Shown here in pieces: positions 1 to 9,254 of a DNA stretch of 64,000 nucleotides. Both the position numbers and the translations under genes were made by a program. The notes beneath the pieces were generated by a model. That model saw only the letters and a list, made by a program, of their open reading frames with translations, was not told where the DNA came from and ran no database searches. Positions within the stretch are counted from its first letter, which is position 1, and every line of letters begins with the position of its first letter. The stretch is from Aliarcobacter sp017996075 (lineage in GTDB: Bacteria > Campylobacterota > Campylobacteria > Campylobacterales > Arcobacteraceae), in assembly GCF_051062515.1 (NCBI RefSeq), contig NZ_JAMXEK010000004.1. The stretch is one strand, 5' to 3'.

Positions 1-1094
1 TTAAAAATGGTATGAAATTTACTTTAAGTATTGAAGATATAAAAGATTGCAATATTTATATAGTTACAGTTCCAACTCCTATAAAAGATAATAATGATCC
101 TGATTTAACTCCTCTTATAAAATCAAGTGAAACAGTTGCAAAAGTTTTAAAACAAAATGATATAGTAATTTATGAAAGTACTGTTTATCCAGGAGTTACT
201 GAAGAGATTTGTGTTCCTGTTCTTGAAAAATTCTCAAATTTAAAATTTAATAATGGATTTTTCTGTGGGTATAGTCCTGAAAGAATTAATCCAGGTGATA
301 AAGAGCATACAGTTACAAAAATATTAAAAATCACAAGTGGAAGTACTTCTGAAATAGCTAAAAAAGTTGATGAGTTATATAAATCTATAATTACAGCTGG
401 AACACATTTAGCAGCTTCAATTAAAGTTGCAGAAGCTGCAAAAGTTATTGAAAATACACAAAGAGATGTAAATATAGCTTTAATAAATGAACTTGCTATG
501 ATTTTTGATTTGATGGATATAAATACACAAGATGTTATAGAAGCAGCTGCAACTAAATGGAATTTTATAAAACTTTTTCCAGGTCTTGTTGGTGGTCACT
601 GTATCGGAGTTGATCCATATTATCTTACTCATAAAGCACAAAGTTTAGGTTATATGCCAAACTTAATTTTAGGCGCAAGACAAATAAACAATAGTATTAG
701 TAAATATATAGCTGATAAAGCTTTAAAATTAATGGTTACAGAAAATAAAAAGTTAAATGGATCAAATGTATTAATTCTTGGAGCTACATTTAAAGAAAAC
801 TGTCCTGATATGAGGAATTCAAAAGTTTTTGATATTATAAAAGAACTTGAAGAGTTTAAATGTAATGTTGAAGTATATGATTACTGGATAGACGAGAGTG
901 ATAAAAAAACAAAACCTTTAAATTTCTTAGAGAGTTTACCACTAAATAGTGAAAGATATGATGCAATTATAGTTGCCGTAAATCATGATAAATTTAAAGA
1001 TATAACTACTAGTGATTATAGAGGTATGTCAAGAGGTGAACCTATAGTTTTAGATGTAAAAGGTATTGTTGAAAAACCTACTTGGAGGTTATAG
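1..1094 (+). CDS. wbpA: UDP-N-acetylglucosamine 6-dehydrogenase (5'-truncated by window edge)
   Basis: Member of the UDP-glucose/GDP-mannose dehydrogenase family, which oxidises C6 of a nucleotide sugar to a carboxylate with two NAD+. The reading frame is open to the left edge (codons before the ATG at 12 are in frame and homologous), so the N-terminal Rossmann segment of about 70 residues lies outside the window. Visible motifs are VPTPI near the start, YESTVYPGVTEE, and the catalytic cysteine motif GGHCIGVDPYY with the Cys at visible residue 197. The UDP-binding C-terminal domain is complete. wbpB, wbpD and wbpE follow, so the likely substrate is UDP-GlcNAc, giving UDP-GlcNAcA, the first step to UDP-2,3-diacetamido-glucuronic acid. 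A UDP-glucose or UDP-ManNAc substrate cannot be excluded from motifs alone. Confidence 0.88.
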   Translation, partial: KNGMKFTLSIEDIKDCNIYIVTVPTPIKDNNDPDLTPLIKSSETVAKVLKQNDIVIYESTVYPGVTEEICVPVLEKFSNLKFNNGFFCGYSPERINPGDKEHTVTKILKITSGSTSEIAKKVDELYKSIITAGTHLAASIKVAEAAKVIENTQRDVNIALINELAMIFDLMDINTQDVIEAAATKWNFIKLFPGLVGGHCIGVDPYYLTHKAQSLGYMPNLILGARQINNSISKYIADKALKLMVTENKKLNGSNVLILGATFKENCPDMRNSKVFDIIKELEEFKCNVEVYDYWIDESDKKTKPLNFLESLPLNSERYDAIIVAVNHDKFKDITTSDYRGMSRGEPIVLDVKGIVEKPTWRL

Positions 1095-1130
1095 TTTTTA
1101 GTTTTTGGTTTATAGTTTTTAGTTAGAAGA
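1092..1130. repeat. degenerate T-rich short repeat between wbpA and wbpB
   Basis: Directly after the wbpA stop, the unit tagtttttagt recurs with small changes over about 40 bases. It is simple-sequence spacer DNA with no hairpin or promoter that I can recognise. It is followed by a purine-rich stretch (agaagaagggaaaagg) that includes the ribosome binding site of wbpB. Confidence 0.6.
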
Positions 1131-1148
1131 AGGGAAAAGGAAGAAAAT

Positions 1149-2105
1149 ATGAAAAATTTTGCACTTATTGGAGCAAGCGGTTACATTGCACCTAGACATA
1201 TGAAAGCTATAAAAGAGACAGGAAATGATCTTGTTGTTGCTATGGATACTTATGATGGTATTGGAATAATGGATAGTAATTTTCCACAAGCTGATTTTTT
1301 TACAGAGTTTGAAAGATTTAGTGCCTTTGTAGATAGTTTCAAAAGATATGGCAATAAAATAGATTATATGGCTATTACTACACCAAACTATTTACATGAT
1401 AGTCATATTAGATTTGCTTTAAAAAGCGGTTCAAATGCTATTTGTGAAAAACCATTAGTTTTAAATCCAAAACAAATAGATGAGTTAAAAGTAGTAGAAA
1501 ATGAAAATGGTAAAAAAGTTTATACAATCCTTCAATTAAGACTTCATGACTCTATAATTGCTTTAAAAGAAAAGATTTCAAAAGAATTAGAAAAAGACCC
1601 TTCAAAAGTTTATGATATAGATTTAACTTATCTTACAAGCAGAGGAAAATGGTATTTTGAATCTTGGAAAGGCGATGAGTCAAAAAGTGGTGGAATAGCA
1701 TCAAATATTGGAGTTCATTTTTTTGATATGTTATCTTGGATATTTGGAGAGTTACAAGAAAATGTAGTTTATTTAAAAGAAGCAGATGTGAATGCTGGAT
1801 TTATGAAACTAAAAAATGCAAATGTGAGATGGTTCTTATCTGTAAATTATAATTATATTCCAGAAGATATAAAAGCTACTGGTAAAACTACTTTTAGAAG
1901 TATCACTGTAGATGGTGAAGAGTTTGAATTTAGTGAAGGTTTTACAGATTTACACACAAAATCATATAATGATATTTTAAATGGTGGTGGATTTGGACTT
2001 GATGATGCAAAAAATTCAATAGTAATAGTTTCAGATATTAGAAAAATGAATACAGTACCTTTAGATGAAAAAGCTCATCCATTTTGTAAAAAAGTTTTAG
2101 GATAA
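1149..2105 (+). CDS. wbpB: UDP-N-acetyl-2-amino-2-deoxyglucuronate dehydrogenase (Gfo/Idh/MocA family)
   Basis: Second step of the UDP-diacetamido-glucuronate pathway: oxidation of UDP-GlcNAcA at C3 to the 3-keto sugar, which WbpE then aminates. The 318-residue protein starts with a Rossmann fold (GASGYIAPRHM, residues 8-18) and has the family hallmark EKP at 100-102, followed by the Gfo/Idh/MocA C-terminal domain with GGIASNIGVHFFD. Length is normal for WbpB. It sits 54 bp after wbpA and 3 bp before wbpD, so it is co-transcribed. The assignment rests on family motifs plus the conserved wbpA-B-D-E neighbourhood. Confidence 0.88.
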   Translation: MKNFALIGASGYIAPRHMKAIKETGNDLVVAMDTYDGIGIMDSNFPQADFFTEFERFSAFVDSFKRYGNKIDYMAITTPNYLHDSHIRFALKSGSNAICEKPLVLNPKQIDELKVVENENGKKVYTILQLRLHDSIIALKEKISKELEKDPSKVYDIDLTYLTSRGKWYFESWKGDESKSGGIASNIGVHFFDMLSWIFGELQENVVYLKEADVNAGFMKLKNANVRWFLSVNYNYIPEDIKATGKTTFRSITVDGEEFEFSEGFTDLHTKSYNDILNGGGFGLDDAKNSIVIVSDIRKMNTVPLDEKAHPFCKKVLG

Positions 2106-2108
2106 ATT

Positions 2109-2690
2109 ATGGCATCTTATTTTGCTCATGAATCAGCGTATGTAGATGACAATGTAAATATAGGTAATAATACTAAAATTTGGCATTTCTCACATATCTT
2201 AAGTGGTTCTAAAATTGGAGAAAACTGCTCTTTTGGTCAAAACTGTGTTGTTGGTCCAAAGGTAAATATAGGAAATGGGGTAAAAGTTCAAAATAATATT
2301 TCTATTTATGAAGGTGTAGAAGTAGAAGATGATGTATTTTTAGGACCTTCTATGGTATTTACAAATGTTATAAATCCTAGAGCTTTTATAGTTAGACGTG
2401 AAGAGTTCAAAAAAACAGTTCTTAAAAAGGGTTGTAGCATTGGAGCAAATGCAACAGTTGTTTGTGGTGTAACTATTGGTGAGTATGCACTAATTGGTTC
2501 AGGAGCTGTTGTAAATAAAGATGTAAAACCATATGCTTTAATGGTTGGGGTTCCGTGCAAACAAATAGGATGGGTTTCAAAAGCAGGAAATACTTTGAAA
2601 TTTGATAAAGATGGAATTGCAATTGATAGTTTTGATAATTCAAAATATAAAATAGAAAATGGTAATTTAATAGTTTTAGAAAGTAAATAA
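2109..2690 (+). CDS. wbpD: UDP-2-acetamido-3-amino-glucuronate N-acetyltransferase
   Basis: Left-handed beta-helix acyltransferase of 193 residues with many hexapeptide repeats (such as IGENCS, IGNGVK, IGANAT) and the WbpD-type segments VDDNVNIGNNTKIWHFSHI and NVINPRAFI. Known WbpD acetylates the C3 amine made by WbpE, completing UDP-2,3-diacetamido-2,3-dideoxyglucuronic acid. It begins 3 bp after wbpB and ends 25 bp before wbpE. The C-terminal 30 residues are not hexapeptide repeat and are probably a strain-variable tail. Confidence 0.88.
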   Translation: MASYFAHESAYVDDNVNIGNNTKIWHFSHILSGSKIGENCSFGQNCVVGPKVNIGNGVKVQNNISIYEGVEVEDDVFLGPSMVFTNVINPRAFIVRREEFKKTVLKKGCSIGANATVVCGVTIGEYALIGSGAVVNKDVKPYALMVGVPCKQIGWVSKAGNTLKFDKDGIAIDSFDNSKYKIENGNLIVLESK

Positions 2691-2715
2691 AAATAATATT
2701 AGGGAAAAAATAAAA

Positions 2716-3816
2716 ATGAAAAAGATCGACTTTGCCAACCTTCAACACCAACACAACATTTATAAAGAAGAGATAGAAGAGGCTATTTTAAAAGTAGCAC
2801 GAGATTGTAACTTTATAATGGGTTCTCAAATAGATGAACTTGAAAGAAACCTAGAGAAGTTTACAGGTTCAAAATACGCAATATCTTGCTCAAGTGGAAC
2901 AGATGCTCTTTTACTTGCTATGATGGCTTTAGATATACAACCAGATGATGAAATTATTACAACTCCTTTTACCTTCTTTGCAACAGCAGAAACAATAGCT
3001 TTCCTAAAAGCTAAACCAGTTTTCGTTGATATTGATGAAAAAACTTATAATATTGACCCATCTAAAATAGAAGAAAAGATTACACCAAAAACTAAAGCTA
3101 TTATTCCTGTATCTTTATATGGACAACCATGTGATATGGATGAAATAAATCAAATAGCTAAAAACCATAACCTAAAAGTAATTGTTGATGGAGCTCAAAG
3201 CTTTGGATCTACTTATAAAGGTATAAGCGACTCAAACCTTGGGGATATATCTTGTACCTCTTTCTTCCCTGCAAAACCATTAGGTTGCTATGGTGATGGT
3301 GGAGCACTGTTTACTAATGATGAAAAACTTGCAGATAAAATAAAATCTCTTAGACTTCATGGACAAAGTATAAGATACCATCATCAATATATTGGTATGG
3401 GTGGAAGACTTGATACTATTCAAGCAGCAGTACTTAATGTAAAACTAAAATACTATGAAAAAGATCTTAAACTAAGACAAGATGTAGCAACTAAATATAC
3501 AAAAGCTCTAAATGCAAAAAATATAGAAACTCCTTTCGTAAAAAGTGATAGAACATCTGCTTGGGCACAATACTCAATAAGAGTACAAAATAGAACTGAA
3601 CTACAAACAAAACTTCAAAACCTAGGAATTCCAACAGCAGTACACTACCCAATGCCACTACATGTACAAGAATGCTTTAAATACCTAAACCTAAAAGAAG
3701 GAGATTTTCCAATCTCAGAAAAAGTATCAAAAGAGATAATGAGCTTACCAATGAATCCATATGTAAGTGATGAAGAAATTGAGTTTATAGCTAATAGTTT
3801 AGTAGGTATATTATAA
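2716..3816 (+). CDS. wbpE: UDP-2-acetamido-2-deoxy-3-oxo-glucuronate aminotransferase (PLP-dependent)
   Basis: DegT/DnrJ/EryC1/StrS family sugar aminotransferase, 366 residues. The PLP-binding lysine is K187 in FFPAKPLGCYGDGG; VDGAQSFG (near 157-164) holds the Asp that contacts the pyridine nitrogen. It transfers an amino group, normally from glutamate, to the 3-keto sugar made by WbpB. Its stop overlaps the manC start by one base (TAATG). The coding DNA is visibly richer in C than wbpB or wbpD next to it (many aac, cta, cca codons), which hints at a mosaic origin of this segment. The specific substrate comes from the wbpA-B-D context. Confidence 0.87.
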   Translation: MKKIDFANLQHQHNIYKEEIEEAILKVARDCNFIMGSQIDELERNLEKFTGSKYAISCSSGTDALLLAMMALDIQPDDEIITTPFTFFATAETIAFLKAKPVFVDIDEKTYNIDPSKIEEKITPKTKAIIPVSLYGQPCDMDEINQIAKNHNLKVIVDGAQSFGSTYKGISDSNLGDISCTSFFPAKPLGCYGDGGALFTNDEKLADKIKSLRLHGQSIRYHHQYIGMGGRLDTIQAAVLNVKLKYYEKDLKLRQDVATKYTKALNAKNIETPFVKSDRTSAWAQYSIRVQNRTELQTKLQNLGIPTAVHYPMPLHVQECFKYLNLKEGDFPISEKVSKEIMSLPMNPYVSDEEIEFIANSLVGIL

Positions 3817-5201
3817 TGACTAACATAATACTATGCGGAGGAAGTGGTACAAGACTTTGGCCAATTAGTCGTACTCTTATGCCAAAACAGTTTGTTAAAC
3901 TTTTTTCACATAAATCACTATTTCAATTAACAGTAGAGCGAAATAGTAAACTGTGTAAATCTTCTTTTATAGTTTCAAACTCTGAACAATATTTTTTAGC
4001 ATTAGATCAATTAGAAGAGCTTAATATTGAGAATAACAGATATCTTCTTGAACCAATAGGAAGAAATACTGCACCAGCAATTGCACTTGCTTGTATGCAA
4101 CTTGATTTTGATGAAATAGTTCTTGTAACTCCAAGTGACCATCTAATCAAAGATGAAAAAGAGTACGAAAAAGTAATACATAAAGCAAAAGAGTTTGCAT
4201 CTGAAAATAAACTTGTAACATTTGGAATAACTCCAACATTTGCTGAAACTGGATTTGGATATATTGAAACTGTAAATGAATTTGATGTAAAAGCTTTTCA
4301 TGAAAAACCAAATTATGAAACAGCAACTTTATATTTAAAAGCTGGAAACTACTACTGGAACTCTGGAATGTTCTGCTTTAAAGCAGGAGTTTTCCTTGAT
4401 GAACTTAAAACTTACTCACCTGAGATATATGAAACTTCAAAAATAGCTTTTGAAAATGCAAATAATACAAACAACCTAATTAGAATAAAACATGAAGATA
4501 TGGCAAATATTCCTGAGGATAGTATAGATTATGCTGTTATGGAAAAATCAAATATAGTTAAAGTAATTCCTTCAAATATCTCTTGGAGTGATGTGGGAAG
4601 TTTTGATTCACTTTATGAAGAACTTCCTAAGGATGAAAACAGTAATACTATAAATGATAATCATATATCAATAGATTCTAAAAATAATTTAGTATATGGT
4701 GTTGAGCGAAAAATAGCAACTATAGATATAGAAGATTTAATTATAATTGATACAGGTGATGCACTTTTAATTTCTAAAAAAGGCTCTAGTCAAAAGGTTA
4801 AAAAAGTAGTTGAAAAATTAAAAGAGACAAACTCACAACTTCATAATATTCATCTAACAGGTTATAGACCATGGGGAAGCTATACAGTTCTAGAAGAATC
4901 AAATGGATATAAAATAAAAAGAATAGAAGTAAACCCAGGGAAAAGATTATCGCTACAAAAACATTTTCACCGAAGTGAACACTGGATTGTGGTATCAGGA
5001 ACTGCAACAGTAACTGTAGGAGATGAGAAAAGATTAGTTAGACCAAATGAGAGTACATATATAAAAGCTGGAGAACTTCATAGACTTGAAAATGAAGGAA
5101 AAATACCAGTAGTTTTAATAGAAGCACAAGTTGGTGAATATACAGGTGAAGATGATATTGTAAGAGTTGAAGATGATTTTAGTAGAGAGTGTAAAAACTA
5201 A
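3816..5201 (+). CDS. manC: Mannose-1-phosphate guanylyltransferase / mannose-6-phosphate isomerase (bifunctional type II)
   Basis: Makes GDP-mannose, the precursor for the GDP-fucose and GDP-perosamine branches downstream. The 461-residue protein has the N-terminal nucleotidyltransferase signature GGSGTRLWP at 8-16 and LMPKQF, and a C-terminal cupin domain (RPWGSYTVLEE, GKRLSLQKHFHRSEHW) typical of the type II phosphomannose isomerase half. Full length for the AlgA/WbpW/ManC family. It overlaps wbpE by one base and is followed immediately by gmm. A phosphomannomutase that would supply mannose-1-phosphate is at 57.3-58.7 kb on the other strand. Confidence 0.93.
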   Translation: MTNIILCGGSGTRLWPISRTLMPKQFVKLFSHKSLFQLTVERNSKLCKSSFIVSNSEQYFLALDQLEELNIENNRYLLEPIGRNTAPAIALACMQLDFDEIVLVTPSDHLIKDEKEYEKVIHKAKEFASENKLVTFGITPTFAETGFGYIETVNEFDVKAFHEKPNYETATLYLKAGNYYWNSGMFCFKAGVFLDELKTYSPEIYETSKIAFENANNTNNLIRIKHEDMANIPEDSIDYAVMEKSNIVKVIPSNISWSDVGSFDSLYEELPKDENSNTINDNHISIDSKNNLVYGVERKIATIDIEDLIIIDTGDALLISKKGSSQKVKKVVEKLKETNSQLHNIHLTGYRPWGSYTVLEESNGYKIKRIEVNPGKRLSLQKHFHRSEHWIVVSGTATVTVGDEKRLVRPNESTYIKAGELHRLENEGKIPVVLIEAQVGEYTGEDDIVRVEDDFSRECKN

Positions 5202-5202
5202 A

Positions 5203-5667
5203 ATGCTTGAGTTAGATAAATTTAAAACTTTAGTTGATATTGCACCTTTGATTTCTATAGATTTTATTATAAAAAATAAGGAAGATAAAATTCTACTTGG
5301 GAAAAGAGTAAATAAACCTGCGAAAGGTTACTATTTTACTCTAGGTGGAAGAGTATTTAAAAATGAAACTATAAATGAAGCAAAAAAAAGATTATTAAAA
5401 GATGAAATTGGATTAAATATCGAAGATTTTAATCCAAAGTTTATTGGGGTATTTGAACACTTTTACAAAGATAGTTTTGTAGATGATAATATATCAACTC
5501 ACTATGTAAATCTTGGATATGAGATAGAAGTATTCCATATCCAAGACTTACCAAAAGCTCAACATAATATTTATGTGTGGTTAAGCAAGGATGAAATTAT
5601 GAACTCTAAAGAAGTTCATAAATATGTAAAAGATTATTTTAAAAACAGTATAGGAGAAAGAATTTAA
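5203..5667 (+). CDS. gmm: GDP-mannose mannosyl hydrolase (NUDIX)
   Basis: NUDIX protein of 154 residues from the ATG at 5203, which lies one base after the manC stop. An in-frame start at 5167 would add 12 residues that overlap manC and are not family-like. LLGKRVNKPA and the modified NUDIX box at 49-71 (GGRVFKNET, then RLLKDEIG) match the GDP-mannose hydrolase type, which lacks one canonical Glu. THYVNLGYE is also typical. It cleaves GDP-mannose or GDP-glucose to GDP plus sugar and may set flux between GDP-mannose and GDP-fucose, as WcaH does in colanic acid clusters. Its stop overlaps the gmd start. Confidence 0.87.
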   Translation: MLELDKFKTLVDIAPLISIDFIIKNKEDKILLGKRVNKPAKGYYFTLGGRVFKNETINEAKKRLLKDEIGLNIEDFNPKFIGVFEHFYKDSFVDDNISTHYVNLGYEIEVFHIQDLPKAQHNIYVWLSKDEIMNSKEVHKYVKDYFKNSIGERI

Positions 5668-6812
5668 TGGCAAATCAAAAAGTAGCACTAATCACAGGAA
5701 TCACAGGACAAGATGGAAGTTATCTTGCTGAATTTCTTTTAAAAAAAGGATATATAGTTCATGGTATTAAAAGAAGAAGTTCTTTGTTTAATACAGATAG
5801 AATAGATCATTTATATGAAGATCCTCATGTAGAAAATAGAAACTTAATACTTCACTATGGTGATATGACAGACTCTATGAACTTAACTAGAATTATTCAA
5901 GAGACACAACCTGATGAAATCTATAATCTAGCAGCCATGAGTCATGTTCATGTATCGTTTGAAACACCTGAGTATGTAGCAAATGCAGATGGTACTGGAA
6001 CACTTAGAATTCTTGAAGCCGTAAAACTTTTAGGACTTACTAATAAAACAAAAATATATCAAGCAAGTACAAGTGAATTATACGGAAAAGTTCAAGAGAC
6101 ACCTCAAAGTGAAACAACTCCATTTTATCCAAGAAGCCCTTATGCAGTTGCTAAAATGTATGCTTATTGGATTACAGTAAATTATAGAGAAGCTTATGGT
6201 ATGTTTGCTTGTAATGGAATCTTATTTAATCATGAATCGCCAGTTAGAGGTGAAACATTTGTAACTAGAAAAATTACAAGAGCAGCTTCTAAAATTGCTC
6301 TTGGACTTCAAGATAAACTTTATCTTGGGAATTTAGATGCAAAAAGAGACTGGGGTCATGCAAAAGATTATATAAAAATGATGTGGATGATTCTTCAAGC
6401 TGATGAACCAGAAGATTGGGTAATAGCAACTGGGCAAACTACAACGGTAAGAGACTTTGTAAAATTCTCATTTGCTTATGCTGGAATTAACTTAAGATTT
6501 GAAGGTAATGGAGTTAGTGAAGTTGGAATTATTGATTCACTAGATTTAAATAAAGCAAAAGATTCAAATATAGATATATCTCACTTAAAGCTAAATCAAA
6601 CTGTTGTTGCTGTTGATCCTAGATACTTTAGACCAACAGAGGTTGATCTTCTTTTAGGAGATCCTTCTAAAGCAGAGAAGAAACTAGGATGGAATAGAGA
6701 GTATAATCTTCAAGACCTTGTAAATGATATGATGAAATCAGATTTAAAACTTATGACAAAAGATGTTTACCTAAAAGATGGTGGATATAAAACTATGAGT
6801 TACTATGAATAA
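5667..6812 (+). CDS. gmd: GDP-mannose 4,6-dehydratase
   Basis: Extended short-chain dehydrogenase of 381 residues converting GDP-mannose to GDP-4-keto-6-deoxymannose. It has the NADP-binding loop GITGQDGSY (11-19), the catalytic pair Y159/K163 in SPYAVAK, the Gmd-type NHESPVRGETFVTRK and DWGHAKDYIKMMW. Full length. It feeds both fcl (next gene, overlapping by 8 bp) and the perosamine-type aminotransferase at 9254. The start overlaps the gmm stop (TAATG). Confidence 0.95.
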   Translation: MANQKVALITGITGQDGSYLAEFLLKKGYIVHGIKRRSSLFNTDRIDHLYEDPHVENRNLILHYGDMTDSMNLTRIIQETQPDEIYNLAAMSHVHVSFETPEYVANADGTGTLRILEAVKLLGLTNKTKIYQASTSELYGKVQETPQSETTPFYPRSPYAVAKMYAYWITVNYREAYGMFACNGILFNHESPVRGETFVTRKITRAASKIALGLQDKLYLGNLDAKRDWGHAKDYIKMMWMILQADEPEDWVIATGQTTTVRDFVKFSFAYAGINLRFEGNGVSEVGIIDSLDLNKAKDSNIDISHLKLNQTVVAVDPRYFRPTEVDLLLGDPSKAEKKLGWNREYNLQDLVNDMMKSDLKLMTKDVYLKDGGYKTMSYYE

Positions 6813-7926
6813 AAATAGTAAAATTTATGTAGCAGGACATAAAGGGTTAGTTGGTTCTGCTATTATAAAAAATCTTGTTTCAAAAGGTTATACAAATATA
6901 ATCACAAGAACTCATAAAGAGCTTGATTTAATAAATCAAAAAGCTGTTGAAGAGTTTTTTGAAAAAGAGAAACCAGAATATGTAATCTTAGCTGCTGCAA
7001 AAGTTGGTGGAATAATTGCCAATAATACTTACCGTGCTGATTTTATTTATGAAAACTTACAAATTCAAAATAATGTGATACATCAATCATATGTTCATAA
7101 AGTTAAAAAACTTTTATTTTTAGGGAGTACTTGTATCTATCCTAAAAATGCTCCTCAACCAATGCCTGAAAATTGTTTATTAACAAGTTCATTAGAGTAT
7201 ACAAATGAACCTTACGCAATTGCAAAAATAGCAGGTATAAAAATGTGTGAAAGTTATAATATACAATATGGTACAAACTTCATATCTGTAATGCCCACAA
7301 ATCTATATGGACCAAATGATAACTTTGATTTAGAAACTTCTCATGTACTACCTGCACTTATTAGAAAAATACATTTAGCAAAACTTCTAAATGAAGAAAA
7401 ATATGATGAAGTAATAAAAGATTTAAATGTAAAAAATATGGAAGAAGCTATAACTTATCTTAATAAATTCAGTGTGACAAAAGATAGTGTAGAAATATGG
7501 GGAAGTGGAAATCCAAGACGAGAATTTCTATATTCTGAAGATATGGCAGATGCTTGTGTATTTATTATGGAAAATAGAAACTTTGAAGATGTACTAAACC
7601 AGCAAGTAGTAAGTAGTAAGTTGCAAGTAGAAAATTGCAAAACAACACAAAAAGAACTACCCACTACTCACCACACACTACCAACTGAGGTGCGTAACAC
7701 GCACATAAACATCGGTACAGGTAAAGATATATCAATCAAAGAGTTAGCAGAACTTATAAAAAATATAGTTGGATTTAAAGGTGAACTATATTTTAATACA
7801 GAAAAACCAGATGGAACTATGAAAAAACTCACAGATGTAAGCAAATTAAATTCACTTGGATGGAAACATAAAGTTGAATTGGAAGATGGAATTAAAACTA
7901 TGTATGATTGGTATTTAAATAACTAA
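6805..7926 (+). CDS. fcl: GDP-L-fucose synthase with an in-frame insertion
   Basis: Epimerase/reductase that turns GDP-4-keto-6-deoxymannose into GDP-L-fucose. It has GHKGLVGSAI at 11-20, LFLGSTCIYPKNAPQPMPE and the YxxxK pair in EPYAIAK. At 373 residues it is long. A segment around residues 190-225 (LAKLLNEEKYDEVIKDLN) is an expansion I recall in related Campylobacterota/Bacteroidota enzymes. A second one, about residues 265-298, is low-complexity (QQVVSSKLQVENCKTTQK then PTTHHTLP) and coincides with a palindrome-like DNA element. The enzyme may tolerate the insertion on a surface loop, just before the conserved HINIGTGKD. The product would supply the GT11 fucosyltransferase at 26453. Confidence 0.92.
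   Translation: MNKNSKIYVAGHKGLVGSAIIKNLVSKGYTNIITRTHKELDLINQKAVEEFFEKEKPEYVILAAAKVGGIIANNTYRADFIYENLQIQNNVIHQSYVHKVKKLLFLGSTCIYPKNAPQPMPENCLLTSSLEYTNEPYAIAKIAGIKMCESYNIQYGTNFISVMPTNLYGPNDNFDLETSHVLPALIRKIHLAKLLNEEKYDEVIKDLNVKNMEEAITYLNKFSVTKDSVEIWGSGNPRREFLYSEDMADACVFIMENRNFEDVLNQQVVSSKLQVENCKTTQKELPTTHHTLPTEVRNTHINIGTGKDISIKELAELIKNIVGFKGELYFNTEKPDGTMKKLTDVSKLNSLGWKHKVELEDGIKTMYDWYLNN
7600..7704. repeat. palindrome-like element inserted in frame in fcl
   Basis: The left part repeats agtagta/agtagtaagt and the right part (actacccactactcacc) is its imperfect reverse complement; by hand 12 of 16 positions pair, several mismatches being A opposite C. At the right end, GTGCGT (7690-7695) and ACGCAC (7699-7704) form a perfect 6-bp stem with a 3-base loop. 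The stretch keeps the reading frame and encodes low-complexity residues absent from usual GDP-fucose synthases. Exact borders are uncertain. Confidence 0.55.
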
Positions 7927-9254
7927 TGATAAATAAACTAAAATCCCTACAAAACCATCAAGGCTTCATGAAGTATTTCAAAAATACCTCATGGTTATTT
8001 GTAGAAAAAATATTAAGAATGATAGTAGGGCTTTTTGTAGGTATATGGGTAGCTAGATATTTAGGTCCTGAGCAGTTCGGATTATTTAGTTATGCATTGA
8101 GTTTTGTTGGACTTTTTAGTGCATTTGCTACTTTAGGACTTGATGCTATAGTTGTACGAGAATTAGTAAAATTTGAGGAAAAAAAAGAGGAAATAATTGG
8201 AACAGCTTTTTGGCTTAAATTTATAGGAGCCGTTATTGTAATACTAATTTTATTAATTGCTGTAAATTTTACATCGAATGATAAATACACAAATACACTA
8301 GTATTTATAATATCGTCGGCTACTATTTTTCAATCTTTTAATGTAATAGATTTCTATTTTCAAGCAAAGGTTTTGTCAAAACATGTAGTTTATGCAAATA
8401 TCATGTCTCTTTTCATAAGTAGCATTATAAAAATTACACTTATTTTAAATGAAGCATCACTTGAAGCTTTTGCTTGGGTAGTGTTATTTGATAGTATAGT
8501 TTTAGCTCTTGGATACATATATTTTTTTACTAAACAAAAAGAAGAATTATTAAAATGGAAGTTTAATATTGACTTAGCTTTAGCTTATTTAAAAATGGGA
8601 GCACCCCTTATTTTATCAGACATAATTACATTATTTATTATGAAGATAGATCAAGTTATGATAAAAGAGTTAAGCAATGTATATGAAGTTGGTATTTATG
8701 CAGCATCTGTGAGACTTACAGAGGTTTGGTATATTATTGCAATTGTAATTACAAATTCTTTGTTTCCTGCTCTCTTAAATGCAAAAGAAAAATCTGAGGA
8801 ACTCTTTAGTGAAAGATTTAAGAATTTATTGATTTTATTGTTTATTATTTCTTTATTATTGTCTATATTCATTCAGTTTCTGTCGTATGATATTGTTGAT
8901 TTATTGTATGGTAAAGATTTTATTTCAACAGCAAATATATTAATAGTACAAATATGGACATCAATATTTGTATTTATTGGTTTTGCTGGTACAAAATGGT
9001 TACTAGCACATAATATGCAAAAACAGCAATTTTATAGAGCTTTATTTGCTCTAATAGTAAATATAGTATTAAATTATCCATTAATCAAATTATATGGAGG
9101 ATTAGGTGCAGCTTATGCTACATTGGTATCATGGATTGTCGGTGTTTATTTATTTCATTTGTTTGATTCAAAATCAAGAGAGTTGTTTTGGATACAAACA
9201 AAAGTCTTAAGTGGATATTTTATTTTTGAAAAATTTAAAGGAGAAAAAAATTAA
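7926..9254 (+). CDS. wzx: Polysaccharide repeat-unit flippase Wzx (MATE/MOP superfamily)
   Basis: Integral membrane protein of 442 residues with about 12 hydrophobic segments. The start FKNTSWLFVEKILRMIVGLF and the following GIWVARYLGPEQFGLFSY are hallmarks of the RfbX/Wzx family. It moves undecaprenyl-pyrophosphate-linked repeat units across the inner membrane. It is translationally coupled to fcl (TAATG) and to the aminotransferase downstream (TAATG). A second Wzx-like protein lies at 32389, so the locus contains two flippases. Confidence 0.88.
   Translation: MINKLKSLQNHQGFMKYFKNTSWLFVEKILRMIVGLFVGIWVARYLGPEQFGLFSYALSFVGLFSAFATLGLDAIVVRELVKFEEKKEEIIGTAFWLKFIGAVIVILILLIAVNFTSNDKYTNTLVFIISSATIFQSFNVIDFYFQAKVLSKHVVYANIMSLFISSIIKITLILNEASLEAFAWVVLFDSIVLALGYIYFFTKQKEELLKWKFNIDLALAYLKMGAPLILSDIITLFIMKIDQVMIKELSNVYEVGIYAASVRLTEVWYIIAIVITNSLFPALLNAKEKSEELFSERFKNLLILLFIISLLLSIFIQFLSYDIVDLLYGKDFISTANILIVQIWTSIFVFIGFAGTKWLLAHNMQKQQFYRALFALIVNIVLNYPLIKLYGGLGAAYATLVSWIVGVYLFHLFDSKSRELFWIQTKVLSGYFIFEKFKGEKN

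Noticed and set aside
2306..2754. Minus-strand open frames opposite wbpD
   Set aside because: They mirror the hexapeptide coding region, have no ribosome site or recognisable domain, and wbpD is clearly real.
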